From: JBFFSQ01 sp041572275
GTDB lineage: Bacteria > Pseudomonadota > Gammaproteobacteria > SZUA-229
Direction of reading: 5' to 3'
Assembly: GCA_041572275.1 (NCBI GenBank)
Contig: JBFFSQ010000063.1
Coordinates: 1-14,272 of the forward strand
Length of the DNA stretch: 14,272 nucleotides
Shown: one piece after another, positions 7,161 through 14,272 of the stretch
How the letters are laid out: each line of letters opens with the position of its first letter
How positions within the stretch are numbered: the first letter of the stretch is position 1
Position numbers and translations under genes: made by a program
The notes under the pieces: model-generated
The model's input: the letters and a program-made list of their open reading frames with translations, nothing else
The model's database searches: none
Told to the model about the DNA's origin: nothing

Positions 7161-7832
7161 ATGGGACGACATATATTTTTAAGTGTTCTCGGTTTCAGTA
7201 TTGTTGCAGTCATACTGGGAATTTTACTATCCGTATGGTTAGGAAATGGGAAACCCAATTTTGGTTATCCATGGCAAGTTGAAATCCTGGCAGATGGTTC
7301 AACCCAGGTATTTAACATTAATCTTGGCCAAACCAGGCTACAAGATATTGAAAAACAATTTAATGAACCTGCCAAATTTACTATGTTCGTACCCCAGGAA
7401 GGTAGTCCTGTTGTAGAAGCTTTTTTTGAAGAGCTCGTTATTGGCGGATTAAAAGCAAAAATGGTTGTGGCTTTTGAATTTAGCCAGGATCAATTACAAG
7501 CTATGTACGACAATGGCGTTCGGATAAGTACGCTTGGCAGTGGTACCCGTAAGGTGACTCTACATCCAGATAGTATTGCGCAGGTTAAAGCCAGTGCAGT
7601 GACGAGCCTGACATATATGCCGGCCATTAATATTGAGGCTGAATTAATTGAGAAACGCTTTGGTCAGCCGGATCAAAAAATCAATGATCAAAAAAGTGAT
7701 GCAATACACTGGTTATATGCCGACAAAGGTATAGATATTGTTATCAGTGAACGATCAAAAGAAGTATTTCAATATGTACTACCTGTAAATTTCGATAAAA
7801 TACTTGCGCCTTTAGAAAATAGCAATCCATAA
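7161..7832 (+). CDS. Membrane-anchored protein with a duplicated motif, unknown function
   Basis: A 223-residue product with one N-terminal hydrophobic helix (about 6-27), probably a signal anchor, and a soluble, likely periplasmic remainder. No lipobox cysteine follows the helix; the protein has no cysteine at all. Two segments resemble each other: INLGQTRLQDIEKQFNEP (53-70) and INIEAELIEKRFGQP (156-170). Both have the pattern of a helix ending in xxF(N/G)xP, as in the BamE/SmpA fold (a turn, a helix, then L/F-G-x-P). This is a pattern match by eye, not a domain hit. Start is two bases after the previous stop with no Shine-Dalgarno, indicating coupling. hemF begins 11-29 bases downstream. 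Function unknown. Confidence 0.75.
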   Translation: MGRHIFLSVLGFSIVAVILGILLSVWLGNGKPNFGYPWQVEILADGSTQVFNINLGQTRLQDIEKQFNEPAKFTMFVPQEGSPVVEAFFEELVIGGLKAKMVVAFEFSQDQLQAMYDNGVRISTLGSGTRKVTLHPDSIAQVKASAVTSLTYMPAINIEAELIEKRFGQPDQKINDQKSDAIHWLYADKGIDIVISERSKEVFQYVLPVNFDKILAPLENSNP

Positions 7833-7861
7833 AACCCTCAGCTATGTCAGGAGTCACAACC

Positions 7862-8770
7862 GTGAGTACACCGGACCTCGAACAAGTCAAAACCTACTTA
7901 TTAGGTTTGCAACAATCAATTTGTGACGCACTTGAAATCGAAGATGGCACAGGAAAATTCCTTGAAGATAACTGGCATCGGGAGCAGGGTGGTGGTGGCC
8001 GCAGTTGTGTTTTATCCAATGGTGCCGTATTTGAAAGTGCAGGTATTAATTTCTCACATGTTTTTGGAGAAGGGCTACCAGCGTCTGCTACTGCACACAG
8101 ACCAGAACTGGCTGGACGCAGTTTTCAGGCCATGGGTGTATCATTGGTTATCCACCCACATAACCCATATGTTCCAACATCTCATGCCAATGTACGGTTC
8201 TTTATTGCTGAAAAAGAAGGTGAAGCACCAGTCTGGTGGTTTGGTGGTGGTTTTGATCTAACTCCTTACTATGCCTGTGAAGAGGATGTAATTCATTGGC
8301 ATAGTATTGCCAAGCAGGCCTGTGACCCATTTGGCCCTGATGTTTATACACGTTATAAAGACTGGTGTGATGAATATTTTTATTTAAAACATCGTAATGA
8401 ACCCCGTGGTGTGGGCGGTCTGTTTTTTGATGACCTCAATGAATGGGGTTTTGAAAAAAGTTTTGAATTTTTGCAAAGTATTGGTAACCATTATATTGAA
8501 GCCTATTTGCCAATAGTACAAAAGCGTAAATCAACTGAATTTGGTGAACGTGAACGTGATTTCCAGCTCTATCGTCGAGGACGGTATGTGGAGTTTAATC
8601 TGGTCTATGATCGAGGCACATTGTTTGGATTACAGTCAGGTGGTCGTACAGAGTCCATACTAATGTCGATGCCGCCACTGGTGCAATGGAAATACAACTG
8701 GCAGCCAGAGAAAGGTTCTGCCGAAGCCGAATTGTATGACAAATATCTGATAAAAAAGAACTGGCTTTAG
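7862..8770 (+). CDS. hemF: Oxygen-dependent coproporphyrinogen III oxidase (HemF)
   Basis: Converts coproporphyrinogen III to protoporphyrinogen IX by two oxidative decarboxylations using O2, a late step of haem synthesis in the cytosol. I chose GTG at 7862 because AGGAG (7848-7852) lies nine bases upstream, giving 302 residues beginning STPDLEQVKTYLL, close to the usual HemF N-terminus. An in-frame ATG at 7844 would add six residues but has no ribosome-binding site. Family hallmarks: HREQGGGGRSCVL, VIHPHNPYVPTSHANVRFF, WWFGGGFDLTPYY and, near the end, the paired stretches RRGRYVEFNLVYDRGT and FGLQSGGRTESILMSMP. Histidines at about 98, 108, 147 and 177 match the spacing of the metal-linked histidines known in E. 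coli HemF. Its O2 need contrasts with the low-oxygen oxidase genes nearby; an oxygen-independent HemN could exist elsewhere. Confidence 0.96.
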   Translation: MSTPDLEQVKTYLLGLQQSICDALEIEDGTGKFLEDNWHREQGGGGRSCVLSNGAVFESAGINFSHVFGEGLPASATAHRPELAGRSFQAMGVSLVIHPHNPYVPTSHANVRFFIAEKEGEAPVWWFGGGFDLTPYYACEEDVIHWHSIAKQACDPFGPDVYTRYKDWCDEYFYLKHRNEPRGVGGLFFDDLNEWGFEKSFEFLQSIGNHYIEAYLPIVQKRKSTEFGERERDFQLYRRGRYVEFNLVYDRGTLFGLQSGGRTESILMSMPPLVQWKYNWQPEKGSAEAELYDKYLIKKNWL

Positions 8771-8818
8771 CTACTATTTTAATTGAGAGTAGAATCAATA
8801 GTGTCTACACAATGTTTT

Positions 8819-8839
8819 TTGATACGATTTAAATATAAT
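8819..8839 (+). promoter_or_regulatory. Putative -10 box with an FNR/Anr-like palindrome
   Basis: A TATAAT at 8834-8839 lies 28 bases before the chosen start of the outer-membrane protein gene. Directly upstream, TTGAT-ACGA-TTTAA (8819-8832) matches 8 of 10 defined bases of the FNR consensus TTGAT-N4-ATCAA. The site would nearly touch the -10 box, which suits repression rather than the classical activating position near -41. No good -35 box is visible. This may be chance. Confidence 0.3.
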
Positions 8840-8867
8840 AATTTTCTATAAAAACATGGAGTTTACG

Positions 8868-9416
8868 ATGCGTTATAAAACAACAATCAATCGCAGTATG
8901 TTTTTGCTGGCTTCCTCGCTAATTGCGACACCTGTAATAGCAGACAATTACTGGGGATTAGGTCTGGGAAATTCATCATTCGATATAAGACCATTGTTTG
9001 GTTCCTTTGAAGTCGATGATGGAACTGCTTTTAAATTTATCATGGGTAGTCGATCAAATAACACTGGCATTGAGCTTGATTTTTCTTTTGCGTCATATGA
9101 CTGGACTGGTGTATCAAATGCCACTCATAATGTTTTTAATATGACGATTGCAGGCATTGGCTACGTGCCTGTTGCTAATAGTGTGGATTTGTTTGGGAAA
9201 GTAGGGATGAATTTATGGAGTACAACCGTTGATTTTATAGGATCTACATATGATGGCGATGATAGCATCGGTTTATCAATCGGTGGCGGTATTGATTTTG
9301 AATTATCAAGTCGTACTCATATCAGGGCTGAATATCAGATGCTAAATGGTATTGGTGATGGCGTCGATGAAGGGGATATAAGTCAGTTCACGGTGAATGC
9401 AGTATTTAACTATTAA
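8868..9416 (+). CDS. Small outer-membrane beta-barrel protein
   Basis: A 182-residue protein with a signal peptide (hydrophobic about 10-24, likely cleavage after VIA at 25). The mature part begins DNYWGLGLGNSSF and shows alternating polar/apolar strands, ending TVNAVFNY with a terminal aromatic residue, as in outer-membrane beta-barrels recognised by the BAM complex. Size and strand pattern fit an eight-strand barrel of the OmpA-like/OmpW class without the OmpA peptidoglycan-binding domain. I prefer ATG at 8868 because GGAG (8858-8861) lies six bases upstream; an ATG at 8856 would place that motif inside the gene. The gene stands alone with a strong terminator behind it. Function is unknown: adhesion, stability or small-molecule passage are all possible. 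Confidence 0.8.
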   Translation: MRYKTTINRSMFLLASSLIATPVIADNYWGLGLGNSSFDIRPLFGSFEVDDGTAFKFIMGSRSNNTGIELDFSFASYDWTGVSNATHNVFNMTIAGIGYVPVANSVDLFGKVGMNLWSTTVDFIGSTYDGDDSIGLSIGGGIDFELSSRTHIRAEYQMLNGIGDGVDEGDISQFTVNAVFNY

Positions 9417-9428
9417 ACAATATTAACC

Positions 9429-9465
9429 TAAAGAGGCTAGATAACTAACTAGCCTCTTTATTTTT
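9429..9465 (+). terminator. Intrinsic terminator after the outer-membrane protein gene
   Basis: A perfect 12-bp stem, TAAAGAGGCTAG (9429-9440) and CTAGCCTCTTTA (9449-9460), with an 8-base loop, followed at once by five T (9461-9465). It lies 12 bases after the stop codon. The final T run overlaps the stop codon of the convergent ccoS gene; on the minus strand no T run follows the stem, so it favours plus-strand termination. Confidence 0.88.
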
Positions 9466-9676
9466 AATCTGCATCAGGCCAACGTTGGTCTATTTTTTTA
9501 TCGATCTTTTTATCTTTATTTTCTGGCAGTAATGGATCGTCATCGTCCATTAATATGCGATTAGCGTCACCCTCCAGGTCTTCATATTGACCGCTTTTAA
9601 CTGTCCAGAAAAATACTACAACCATAACCAGGCCGATTATAATCATCAGAGGTATAAGACCGTAAATTACATCCAT
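9464..9676 (-). CDS. ccoS: cbb3 oxidase maturation protein CcoS
   Basis: A 70-residue single-pass membrane protein of the CcoS/FixS family, needed in other bacteria for mature, cofactor-containing cbb3 cytochrome c oxidase. MDVIYGLIPLMIIIGLVMVV starts the chain and forms the transmembrane helix (about 4-24). The FFWTVKSGQYEDLEGDANRI segment is the family signature. The acidic DDDDPLLP stretch is followed by a lysine-rich tail with a repeated KKID. I place the start at 9676, where CcoS proteins normally begin and where GGGA lies eight bases upstream; an ATG at 9751 would add 25 residues overlapping ccoI. It is the last gene of ccoGHIS, 34 bases after the ccoI stop. Confidence 0.93.
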   Translation of the reverse strand: MDVIYGLIPLMIIIGLVMVVVFFWTVKSGQYEDLEGDANRILMDDDDPLLPENKDKKIDKKIDQRWPDAD

Positions 9677-9710
9677 TATTAAATCCCAATAGATTATAAA
9701 ATTAAGTTTA

Positions 9711-12158
9711 CTACGATTTATCCGAAAATAATGTACGAATTCGTGCAGCATTCATGATAACAGCCAATGAGCTGATAGGCATTGAAATGGCAGCCACCAG
9801 TGGTGTTACAAATGCCATCATAGCCAGTGGCACCATGATCACGTTATAAGTGATTGAAATAGCGATATTTTGATGAATTGTTCTAATTGTTCGCCGTGAA
9901 AGGGAAGATGCCAGACGGATCGTATCCAGGTCATCACTCAGTAGCACAATATCTGAACTCTCCATGGAAACGTCAGTTCCAGAACCAATGGCAATACCCA
10001 CATCAGCTCGCATCAAAGCGGGAGCATCATTAATGCCGTCACCAATCATAGCCACCTGTTCACCGGTTTCTTGTAAATCGCGTATGACCTGGTCTTTTTC
10101 TTCAGGTAATACTTCAGCTATTACATCCATACCACCCAGTTCATCGGCAATTGCTGAAGCCACAGCATGTCGGTCACCACTGAGTAGCGTCATCTTAATA
10201 CCTGAATGACGCAGGCTTTCAACCAGTTTTTTAGCACCAGGTCTGAGACTGTCTGCAATTGTTATGAGACCCACTTCTTCATGATTAATCGCAACATGTA
10301 TACAGCTGATACCCTTATGTTCAAATTTTTCGGTTTTTGTCTGTAATGATGCATCTAATGCACAATTATTATGCTCTAACCATTTCCGAGTACCAATTAT
10401 TACTGTTTTATCATTGAGTTTTGCCTTAACCCCAAAACCGGATTTGGTTTTGAAATCAATGATGTGATCTGTTTTTAAATTCATTGATTGCTGTATTGCT
10501 TCGTTAACAATGGCCTTAGCAATATTATGTTCAGAGTACTGTTCAACTTCAGCTGAAAGTAATAGAAGTGTTTGTTCATCTAAATTTTGGGTCGTAAATA
10601 TATTACGGACTTTCATTTGTCCTTCAGTCAATGTTCCTGTTTTATCAAATACGAAATGATTAATTGTCGATAAATATTCAAGCACGGCACCATTCTTCAC
10701 CAGAATGCCATTACGAGCACCTAGTCCTGAGGCAACAGCAATGGCCATAGGTGTTGCAAGACCAAATGCACAGGGACAGGTTATGATTAATACTGCTGTA
10801 GATGCAAGTAACGCTTGTTCTATCCCTGAGCTGTACCACCAGATAAATGTGGCTGTTGCCAGCAAAATAGTAACGGCTACAAACCATGGAACAATCTGAT
10901 CAGCAATGCATTGGATGGGGGCTTTAGATGCCTGGGCCTGTTCAACCAGATCAATGATTTTCCCCAAAGCTGTATGTCGTAGTGTGGCTTTCACTTTTAC
11001 AGTAATTGTACTTTCAATGTTAACTGTACCGGCAGAAACAGAATCGCCGTTGCTTTTGCTTATTGGCAATGATTCACCGCTTAACATGGATTCATCAATG
11101 CTTGATACACCGCTGAGGATTATACCGTCGACAGGTATTTTATCACCTGCCTTGATCAAAACGACTTCATCCGGCTTGACTGAACGTATTGGAACAACGT
11201 TTGTTGCATTGTCACGTATTACTGTTGCGACCCTGGGCTGTAAGTCCAATAATCGTTGTGTAGCGGCTACGGCATGACGTTTTGATTTGGCTTCCAGAAA
11301 TCGCCCAACAAGTATGACGAATATGAAATTAACCACTGTGTCGAAATAAACTTCACCTACCTGTGACTGACTAAGCATGACATAAATAGAATATGCATAT
11401 GTTGTACTGGCTCCGATAGCAATAGGTAAATCCATGCCTAGATGTAGCTGTTTTATACCGCTCCAGGCGCCTTTTAAAAAAGGCCAGCCAGAATATAACA
11501 GAGTGGGGGTGGCTAATATAAAACCAATCCAATGGAACAGTGACCTGAATTCACCTTTATCAGCACCTGTATAAAGTGCAATTGAGACCCAGAGCAGGTT
11601 CATCATGGCAAAACCGGCAAATGCCATTCGCAGGAGTAATGCTCTGTTTTGTTTTTTTATTGTACCTTCAGCTATTTCGGGATCGAACGGAACAGCTGCA
11701 TAACCAATATCGCTAAGGCGTTTAATAATCGCGGATAAATGTATCTGACTATTATCCCAGCTTAAATGCAAACGCTTGTTCGCGAGATTTACATTTGTTG
11801 CCAGAATACCGGGGATTGATGAGAGTGTTCGCTCGATTAGCCAGACACAAGCTGCACAATGAATACCTTCAACCAGCAGATGAATATTACGCTGATTGCC
11901 TGCAATGGTGATGAATTCATCCTGAACTTCATCAATGTCATAAAGATCGATGTTTTTAGGGGGTTCAGGTGGTGGAGACAGTAACTGACCATTGGGTGTG
12001 CGCTGGTAGAAACCCTGCATGCCAGAGTCATAGATGACCTGGCATACAGATTGACAGCCCAGACAGCAGAATTTACGATGTTGGCCGTCTATTTCTGCTT
12101 CAAACTGCACACCCGAAGGAACGGGCAGGCCGCAGTGAAAACACTCTGCACCTGACAT
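9711..12158 (-). CDS. ccoI: Cu+-exporting P1B-type ATPase CcoI/FixI for cbb3 oxidase assembly
   Basis: An 815-residue inner-membrane ATPase. CcoI-type pumps move Cu+ to the periplasm for insertion into the cbb3 oxidase rather than for detoxification. The N-terminal cysteine-rich segment (C6, C9, C31, C32, C35, C39) is typical of CcoI. It is followed by a heavy-metal-associated domain with GIHCAACVWL (C101, C104). Transmembrane helices fall near 177-197, 208-225, 243-262, 273-289, 424-442, 449-470 and two close to the C-terminus (about 767-802). The ion site is CPC (461-463). Also present are SGES (360-363), the phosphorylated aspartate D505 in DKTGTLTEG, and GDGIND (706-711). The usual SEHP motif reads SEHN (542-545), an odd substitution. 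It starts 11 bases after the ccoH stop without a strong ribosome-binding site. Confidence 0.96.
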   Translation of the reverse strand: MSGAECFHCGLPVPSGVQFEAEIDGQHRKFCCLGCQSVCQVIYDSGMQGFYQRTPNGQLLSPPPEPPKNIDLYDIDEVQDEFITIAGNQRNIHLLVEGIHCAACVWLIERTLSSIPGILATNVNLANKRLHLSWDNSQIHLSAIIKRLSDIGYAAVPFDPEIAEGTIKKQNRALLLRMAFAGFAMMNLLWVSIALYTGADKGEFRSLFHWIGFILATPTLLYSGWPFLKGAWSGIKQLHLGMDLPIAIGASTTYAYSIYVMLSQSQVGEVYFDTVVNFIFVILVGRFLEAKSKRHAVAATQRLLDLQPRVATVIRDNATNVVPIRSVKPDEVVLIKAGDKIPVDGIILSGVSSIDESMLSGESLPISKSNGDSVSAGTVNIESTITVKVKATLRHTALGKIIDLVEQAQASKAPIQCIADQIVPWFVAVTILLATATFIWWYSSGIEQALLASTAVLIITCPCAFGLATPMAIAVASGLGARNGILVKNGAVLEYLSTINHFVFDKTGTLTEGQMKVRNIFTTQNLDEQTLLLLSAEVEQYSEHNIAKAIVNEAIQQSMNLKTDHIIDFKTKSGFGVKAKLNDKTVIIGTRKWLEHNNCALDASLQTKTEKFEHKGISCIHVAINHEEVGLITIADSLRPGAKKLVESLRHSGIKMTLLSGDRHAVASAIADELGGMDVIAEVLPEEKDQVIRDLQETGEQVAMIGDGINDAPALMRADVGIAIGSGTDVSMESSDIVLLSDDLDTIRLASSLSRRTIRTIHQNIAISITYNVIMVPLAMMAFVTPLVAAISMPISSLAVIMNAARIRTLFSDKS

Positions 12159-12169
12159 ATTTTGTTTAA

Positions 12170-12715
12170 TTAATTCGAAACGACACTTGTACGTCGTACA
12201 AAGTCGTCTGTATCTTCACCACGTGTCAAGATGACAGTAAGTTCCCAGATACCTTTTAATGGATAGTTTATCTTAGCTTCATATAAACCCGGCAAGGTCT
12301 CTATCATCAGAACTTTAAAATCTGCATTGGCATCAGATGGACGATAGGCTGTGATAGAAACTTCAGCACCAGTCAGTGGCTTTCCGTATTTATCCACCAC
12401 ATTCAGACGATATAGTTCATTGTGTTTAATGACAGGACTGGTTGGAAAGTCAGTACTAAAGGTCCAACCTAATGCATTGCGAGCGGCGATTTTTTTATTA
12501 ATATTTTGCTCGTGATCCTGGCCTTTTTCATAATAGTCTTCAGTAACCAGGCCAGGATTAGTGACAAAGGCCAGGCTGATCATAGCAATATTTACGGCCA
12601 GTACAATAACAACCAGTACTATCCAGCCTATAACCCAAGGGTTACGCCATGCATTAGGATTGGACTGAGAAAAGGATTTATCTGTCATTGTTGCATTACT
12701 CATAGTCGATCTCAT
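12170..12715 (-). CDS. ccoH: cbb3 oxidase assembly protein CcoH (FixH family)
   Basis: A 181-residue single-pass membrane protein of the FixH/CcoH family, which in other bacteria binds the oxidase subunits and stabilises the assembling complex. The transmembrane helix covers about residues 27-50 after NAWRNPWVIGW. It is followed by the family hallmark NPGLVTEDYYEKG (53-65). The remainder is a periplasmic beta-rich domain with KPLTGAEVSITAYRPSDA and GIWELTVIL. The start is uncertain: ATG at 12715 has AGGA eleven bases upstream, while an in-frame ATG at 12703 would drop four residues. It begins 20 bases after the ccoG stop and ends 11 bases before ccoI, so it is surely part of the same transcript. 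Confidence 0.92.
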   Translation of the reverse strand: MRSTMSNATMTDKSFSQSNPNAWRNPWVIGWIVLVVIVLAVNIAMISLAFVTNPGLVTEDYYEKGQDHEQNINKKIAARNALGWTFSTDFPTSPVIKHNELYRLNVVDKYGKPLTGAEVSITAYRPSDANADFKVLMIETLPGLYEAKINYPLKGIWELTVILTRGEDTDDFVRRTSVVSN

Positions 12716-12735
12716 CTAGATTTATGTCCTGGACC

Positions 12736-14157
12736 TTAGAATCTTGGACCATAAAACATACTTTCATATTTAATTTTGTCTTTTATATTATCTGCAGACT
12801 GAATTGTGAACGTAACCGGTGTACGGTCTTCTTTCAATGATGCTTTTGGGATCTTAACAAAGGCCATAATGCTGCTTAGGTGACCGGCTGGTAATACCAC
12901 TGCCTCGTTAATTCCCTGTGTCTCAAGACCTTTAGGACCATCCACAATAATATTAACTTTCATATCCTTGTCGGTTTTATTGAGAATTTTCAGGTCATAT
13001 TTATTCTGTATACTACCTGTACTTAATTGCACAAATAGTGGTTGCCGCTCGTGGATAACTTTAAAATCAAATGTACCCAGGTTGGTGAGTCCATACAATA
13101 GTCCTGTTACTGCGAATGTCATAATGCCTAGATAAATCAAAACGCGAGGACGTTTAATTAAAGGTAATTGCGGTTTACCTTGCATTTCATCCATCGAGGC
13201 ATAGCGAATCAACCCTCTGGGTTTATTGATTTTATCCATGACTTCATCACAGGCGTCAATACAAAGGCCACAAGTTATACAGCCTTCTTGCTGACCGTCG
13301 CGTATATCAACACCAGTAGGGCAGACGGCTAGGCATTGATTACAGGATATGCAATCGCCATTGCCTTCGACTGTTTCACCTTTCTTTAATTTTCCACGCG
13401 GTTCACCACGTGCAACATCATAGGTTGGTAGGATGGTTTCTGTGTCATACATAACGCCCTGAATACGAGCATATGGGCACAACCAGAAACACGTCTGTTC
13501 ACGTAAAAAGCCTGCCAGGATGTAAGTACCCAGGGTAAACATGATCAGTACTACCCAGGCCACCATTGAGGCATTCAATGTGAAATAGTTAGCCCATAAT
13601 TGATAAGCATCGGTAAACCAGGCAGTAAAAGTAATGCCTGTGAGCATACCAATTAATATCCACAGACTATGTTTGATTGCTTTTACTCGAATCTTATAAA
13701 AATTCCAGGGGGCTGCTTCCAGTTTTCGTCGTTTGGCTGGGGCACCTTCGAGTTTTTCTTCTATCAAAGTAAAAATATCTGTCCAGATTGTCTGGAAACA
13801 GAAGTAACCACAAAAAACACGGCCAGCGATTGATGTGACAGCGGCAAGTAAAATAGCAAAAAACAATAATACCATGGCTAATAGCCATACATCCTGAGGC
13901 ATGATTGTAATATCAAAGATATGGAATTTACGATTGGGGATATCCAGTAATATTGCCTGGCGGTCACCCCATCGTAGGTAGGGACCGAAGAAAAAGATTA
14001 ACCAAACAGATGCAGAAAACCATTTGAAATTCCGGAAACGTCCAGACATGCGTTTAGCATGAATCGTTTTTTCACCGGTGTTGACATGCCAATGACCTGA
14101 TTCTTCATAAATAGCATCAACTTGTTCGTGGCTGGTCTGATTGGTTTGCGTACCCAC
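12736..14157 (-). CDS. ccoG: Cytochrome c oxidase accessory protein CcoG (FixG/RdxA)
   Basis: A 473-residue polytopic iron-sulfur membrane protein. CcoG has been shown in other bacteria to act as a cupric reductase that supplies Cu+ for the CuB centre. Helices lie near residues 45-62, 88-110, 163-182 and 197-216, with another at about 338-358. Membrane cysteine motifs include FCGYFC (115-120) and CFWLCP (223-228). Two 4Fe-4S motifs follow: C269-C272-C275-C279 and C293-C296-C299-C303, the pattern of bacterial ferredoxins. The C-terminal third (about 365-473) is the immunoglobulin-like FixG domain, probably periplasmic. The start is GTG at 14157 with AGGAG six bases upstream. It heads the ccoGHIS operon; ccoNOQP, if present nearby, would lie beyond the window. 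Confidence 0.95.
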   Translation of the reverse strand: MGTQTNQTSHEQVDAIYEESGHWHVNTGEKTIHAKRMSGRFRNFKWFSASVWLIFFFGPYLRWGDRQAILLDIPNRKFHIFDITIMPQDVWLLAMVLLFFAILLAAVTSIAGRVFCGYFCFQTIWTDIFTLIEEKLEGAPAKRRKLEAAPWNFYKIRVKAIKHSLWILIGMLTGITFTAWFTDAYQLWANYFTLNASMVAWVVLIMFTLGTYILAGFLREQTCFWLCPYARIQGVMYDTETILPTYDVARGEPRGKLKKGETVEGNGDCISCNQCLAVCPTGVDIRDGQQEGCITCGLCIDACDEVMDKINKPRGLIRYASMDEMQGKPQLPLIKRPRVLIYLGIMTFAVTGLLYGLTNLGTFDFKVIHERQPLFVQLSTGSIQNKYDLKILNKTDKDMKVNIIVDGPKGLETQGINEAVVLPAGHLSSIMAFVKIPKASLKEDRTPVTFTIQSADNIKDKIKYESMFYGPRF

Positions 14158-14272
14158 TTATTTCTCCTACGTAAAATAACGAGGCAATAGTTTTTTAAAA
14201 GAGATGAATTAGACGCCCTTTTAAAAAATTACTGATCAATATAATTTTCTACCTGAATGAAGAAAAACTATG
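14158..14272. other. Leader region upstream of ccoG
   Basis: No coding end is visible here, so no upstream ccoP gene reaches into the window on the minus strand. It holds the ccoG ribosome-binding site, an 11-bp AT-rich inverted repeat (14191-14228) and a single FNR-type half-site (ATCAA within 14235-14240) whose other half does not match. The last three bases are ATG on the plus strand, too close to the edge to judge as a start. Confidence 0.5.
14191..14228. repeat. Inverted repeat in ccoG leader
   Basis: TTTTTTAAAAG (14191-14201) and CTTTTAAAAAA (14218-14228) are perfect complements around a 16-base loop. The arms are nearly all A and T, so the hairpin would be weak. It could mark the end of a transcript from an upstream gene, a leader structure in the ccoG message, or chance in AT-rich DNA. 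Confidence 0.4.

Noticed and set aside
6870..7258. Minus-strand open frames across the junction of the two unknown genes before hemF
   Set aside because: The plus-strand frames have credible membrane helices and a tight operon layout; the minus-strand translations have no coherent hydrophobic or domain pattern.
8782..8799. ATTGA...TCAAT palindrome after hemF considered as an FNR site or terminator
   Set aside because: Spacing between half-sites is six rather than four, the stem is only five pairs, and no T run follows.
9485..9520. T-rich repeated tract near the ccoS 3' end as a regulatory repeat
   Set aside because: It simply encodes the repeated lysine/aspartate tail of CcoS.
10906..11277. 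123-codon plus-strand open frame inside ccoI
   Set aside because: Antisense to a well-conserved ATPase region; composition looks like a translated complement and no start signal is present.
14225..14240. TTGAT on the minus strand upstream of ccoG as an FNR box
   Set aside because: Only one half matches; the other half has one of five consensus bases.

Overview
The window looks like chromosomal DNA of a gammaproteobacterium with moderately low GC. The main evidence is gene order: the end of pabB, then pabC-mltG-tmk, holB, pilZ and tatD, matches the pabC/mltG/tmk/holB/pilZ/tatD block known from Pseudomonas and relatives. The PilZ protein is of the type IV pilus kind. The right end holds the assembly genes of a cbb3-type cytochrome c oxidase (ccoGHIS), which points to a respiratory organism adapted to low oxygen. 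The genus cannot be fixed from sequence alone. A sulfur-oxidising lineage is possible because of an exported rhodanese, but this is weak inference.

Layout. Bases 1-2691 (+): tightly overlapping pabB(partial)-pabC-mltG-tmk, covering p-aminobenzoate synthesis for folate, peptidoglycan strand termination and dTMP kinase. Bases 2745-3919 (-): two convergent genes that split tmk from holB. They encode a short exported protein of unknown function and an exported single-domain rhodanese, and are followed by a strong hairpin. Bases 3920-4266: an AT-rich divergent intergenic region with a likely holB promoter and an unexplained hairpin. Bases 4267-6571 (+): holB, pilZ, tatD. Bases 6637-8770 (+): a four-helix membrane protein of unknown function, a membrane-anchored protein with a duplicated motif, and hemF (oxygen-dependent coproporphyrinogen III oxidase). 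Bases 8868-9465 (+): a small outer-membrane beta-barrel with its own terminator. Bases 9464-14157 (-): ccoG-ccoH-ccoI-ccoS. Bases 14158-14272: a leader region with an AT-only inverted repeat. The ccoNOQP structural genes, if present, lie outside the window.

Functional links. CcoI supplies copper, and CcoG, CcoH and CcoS assist assembly of the haem-copper cbb3 oxidase. hemF makes protoporphyrin precursors, so haem supply and oxidase assembly lie side by side, though on opposite strands. Most of the window is conserved core. The less explained parts are the rhodanese/small exported protein pair and the two unknown genes before hemF. I found no tRNA, rRNA, CRISPR array, insertion sequence or prophage gene.
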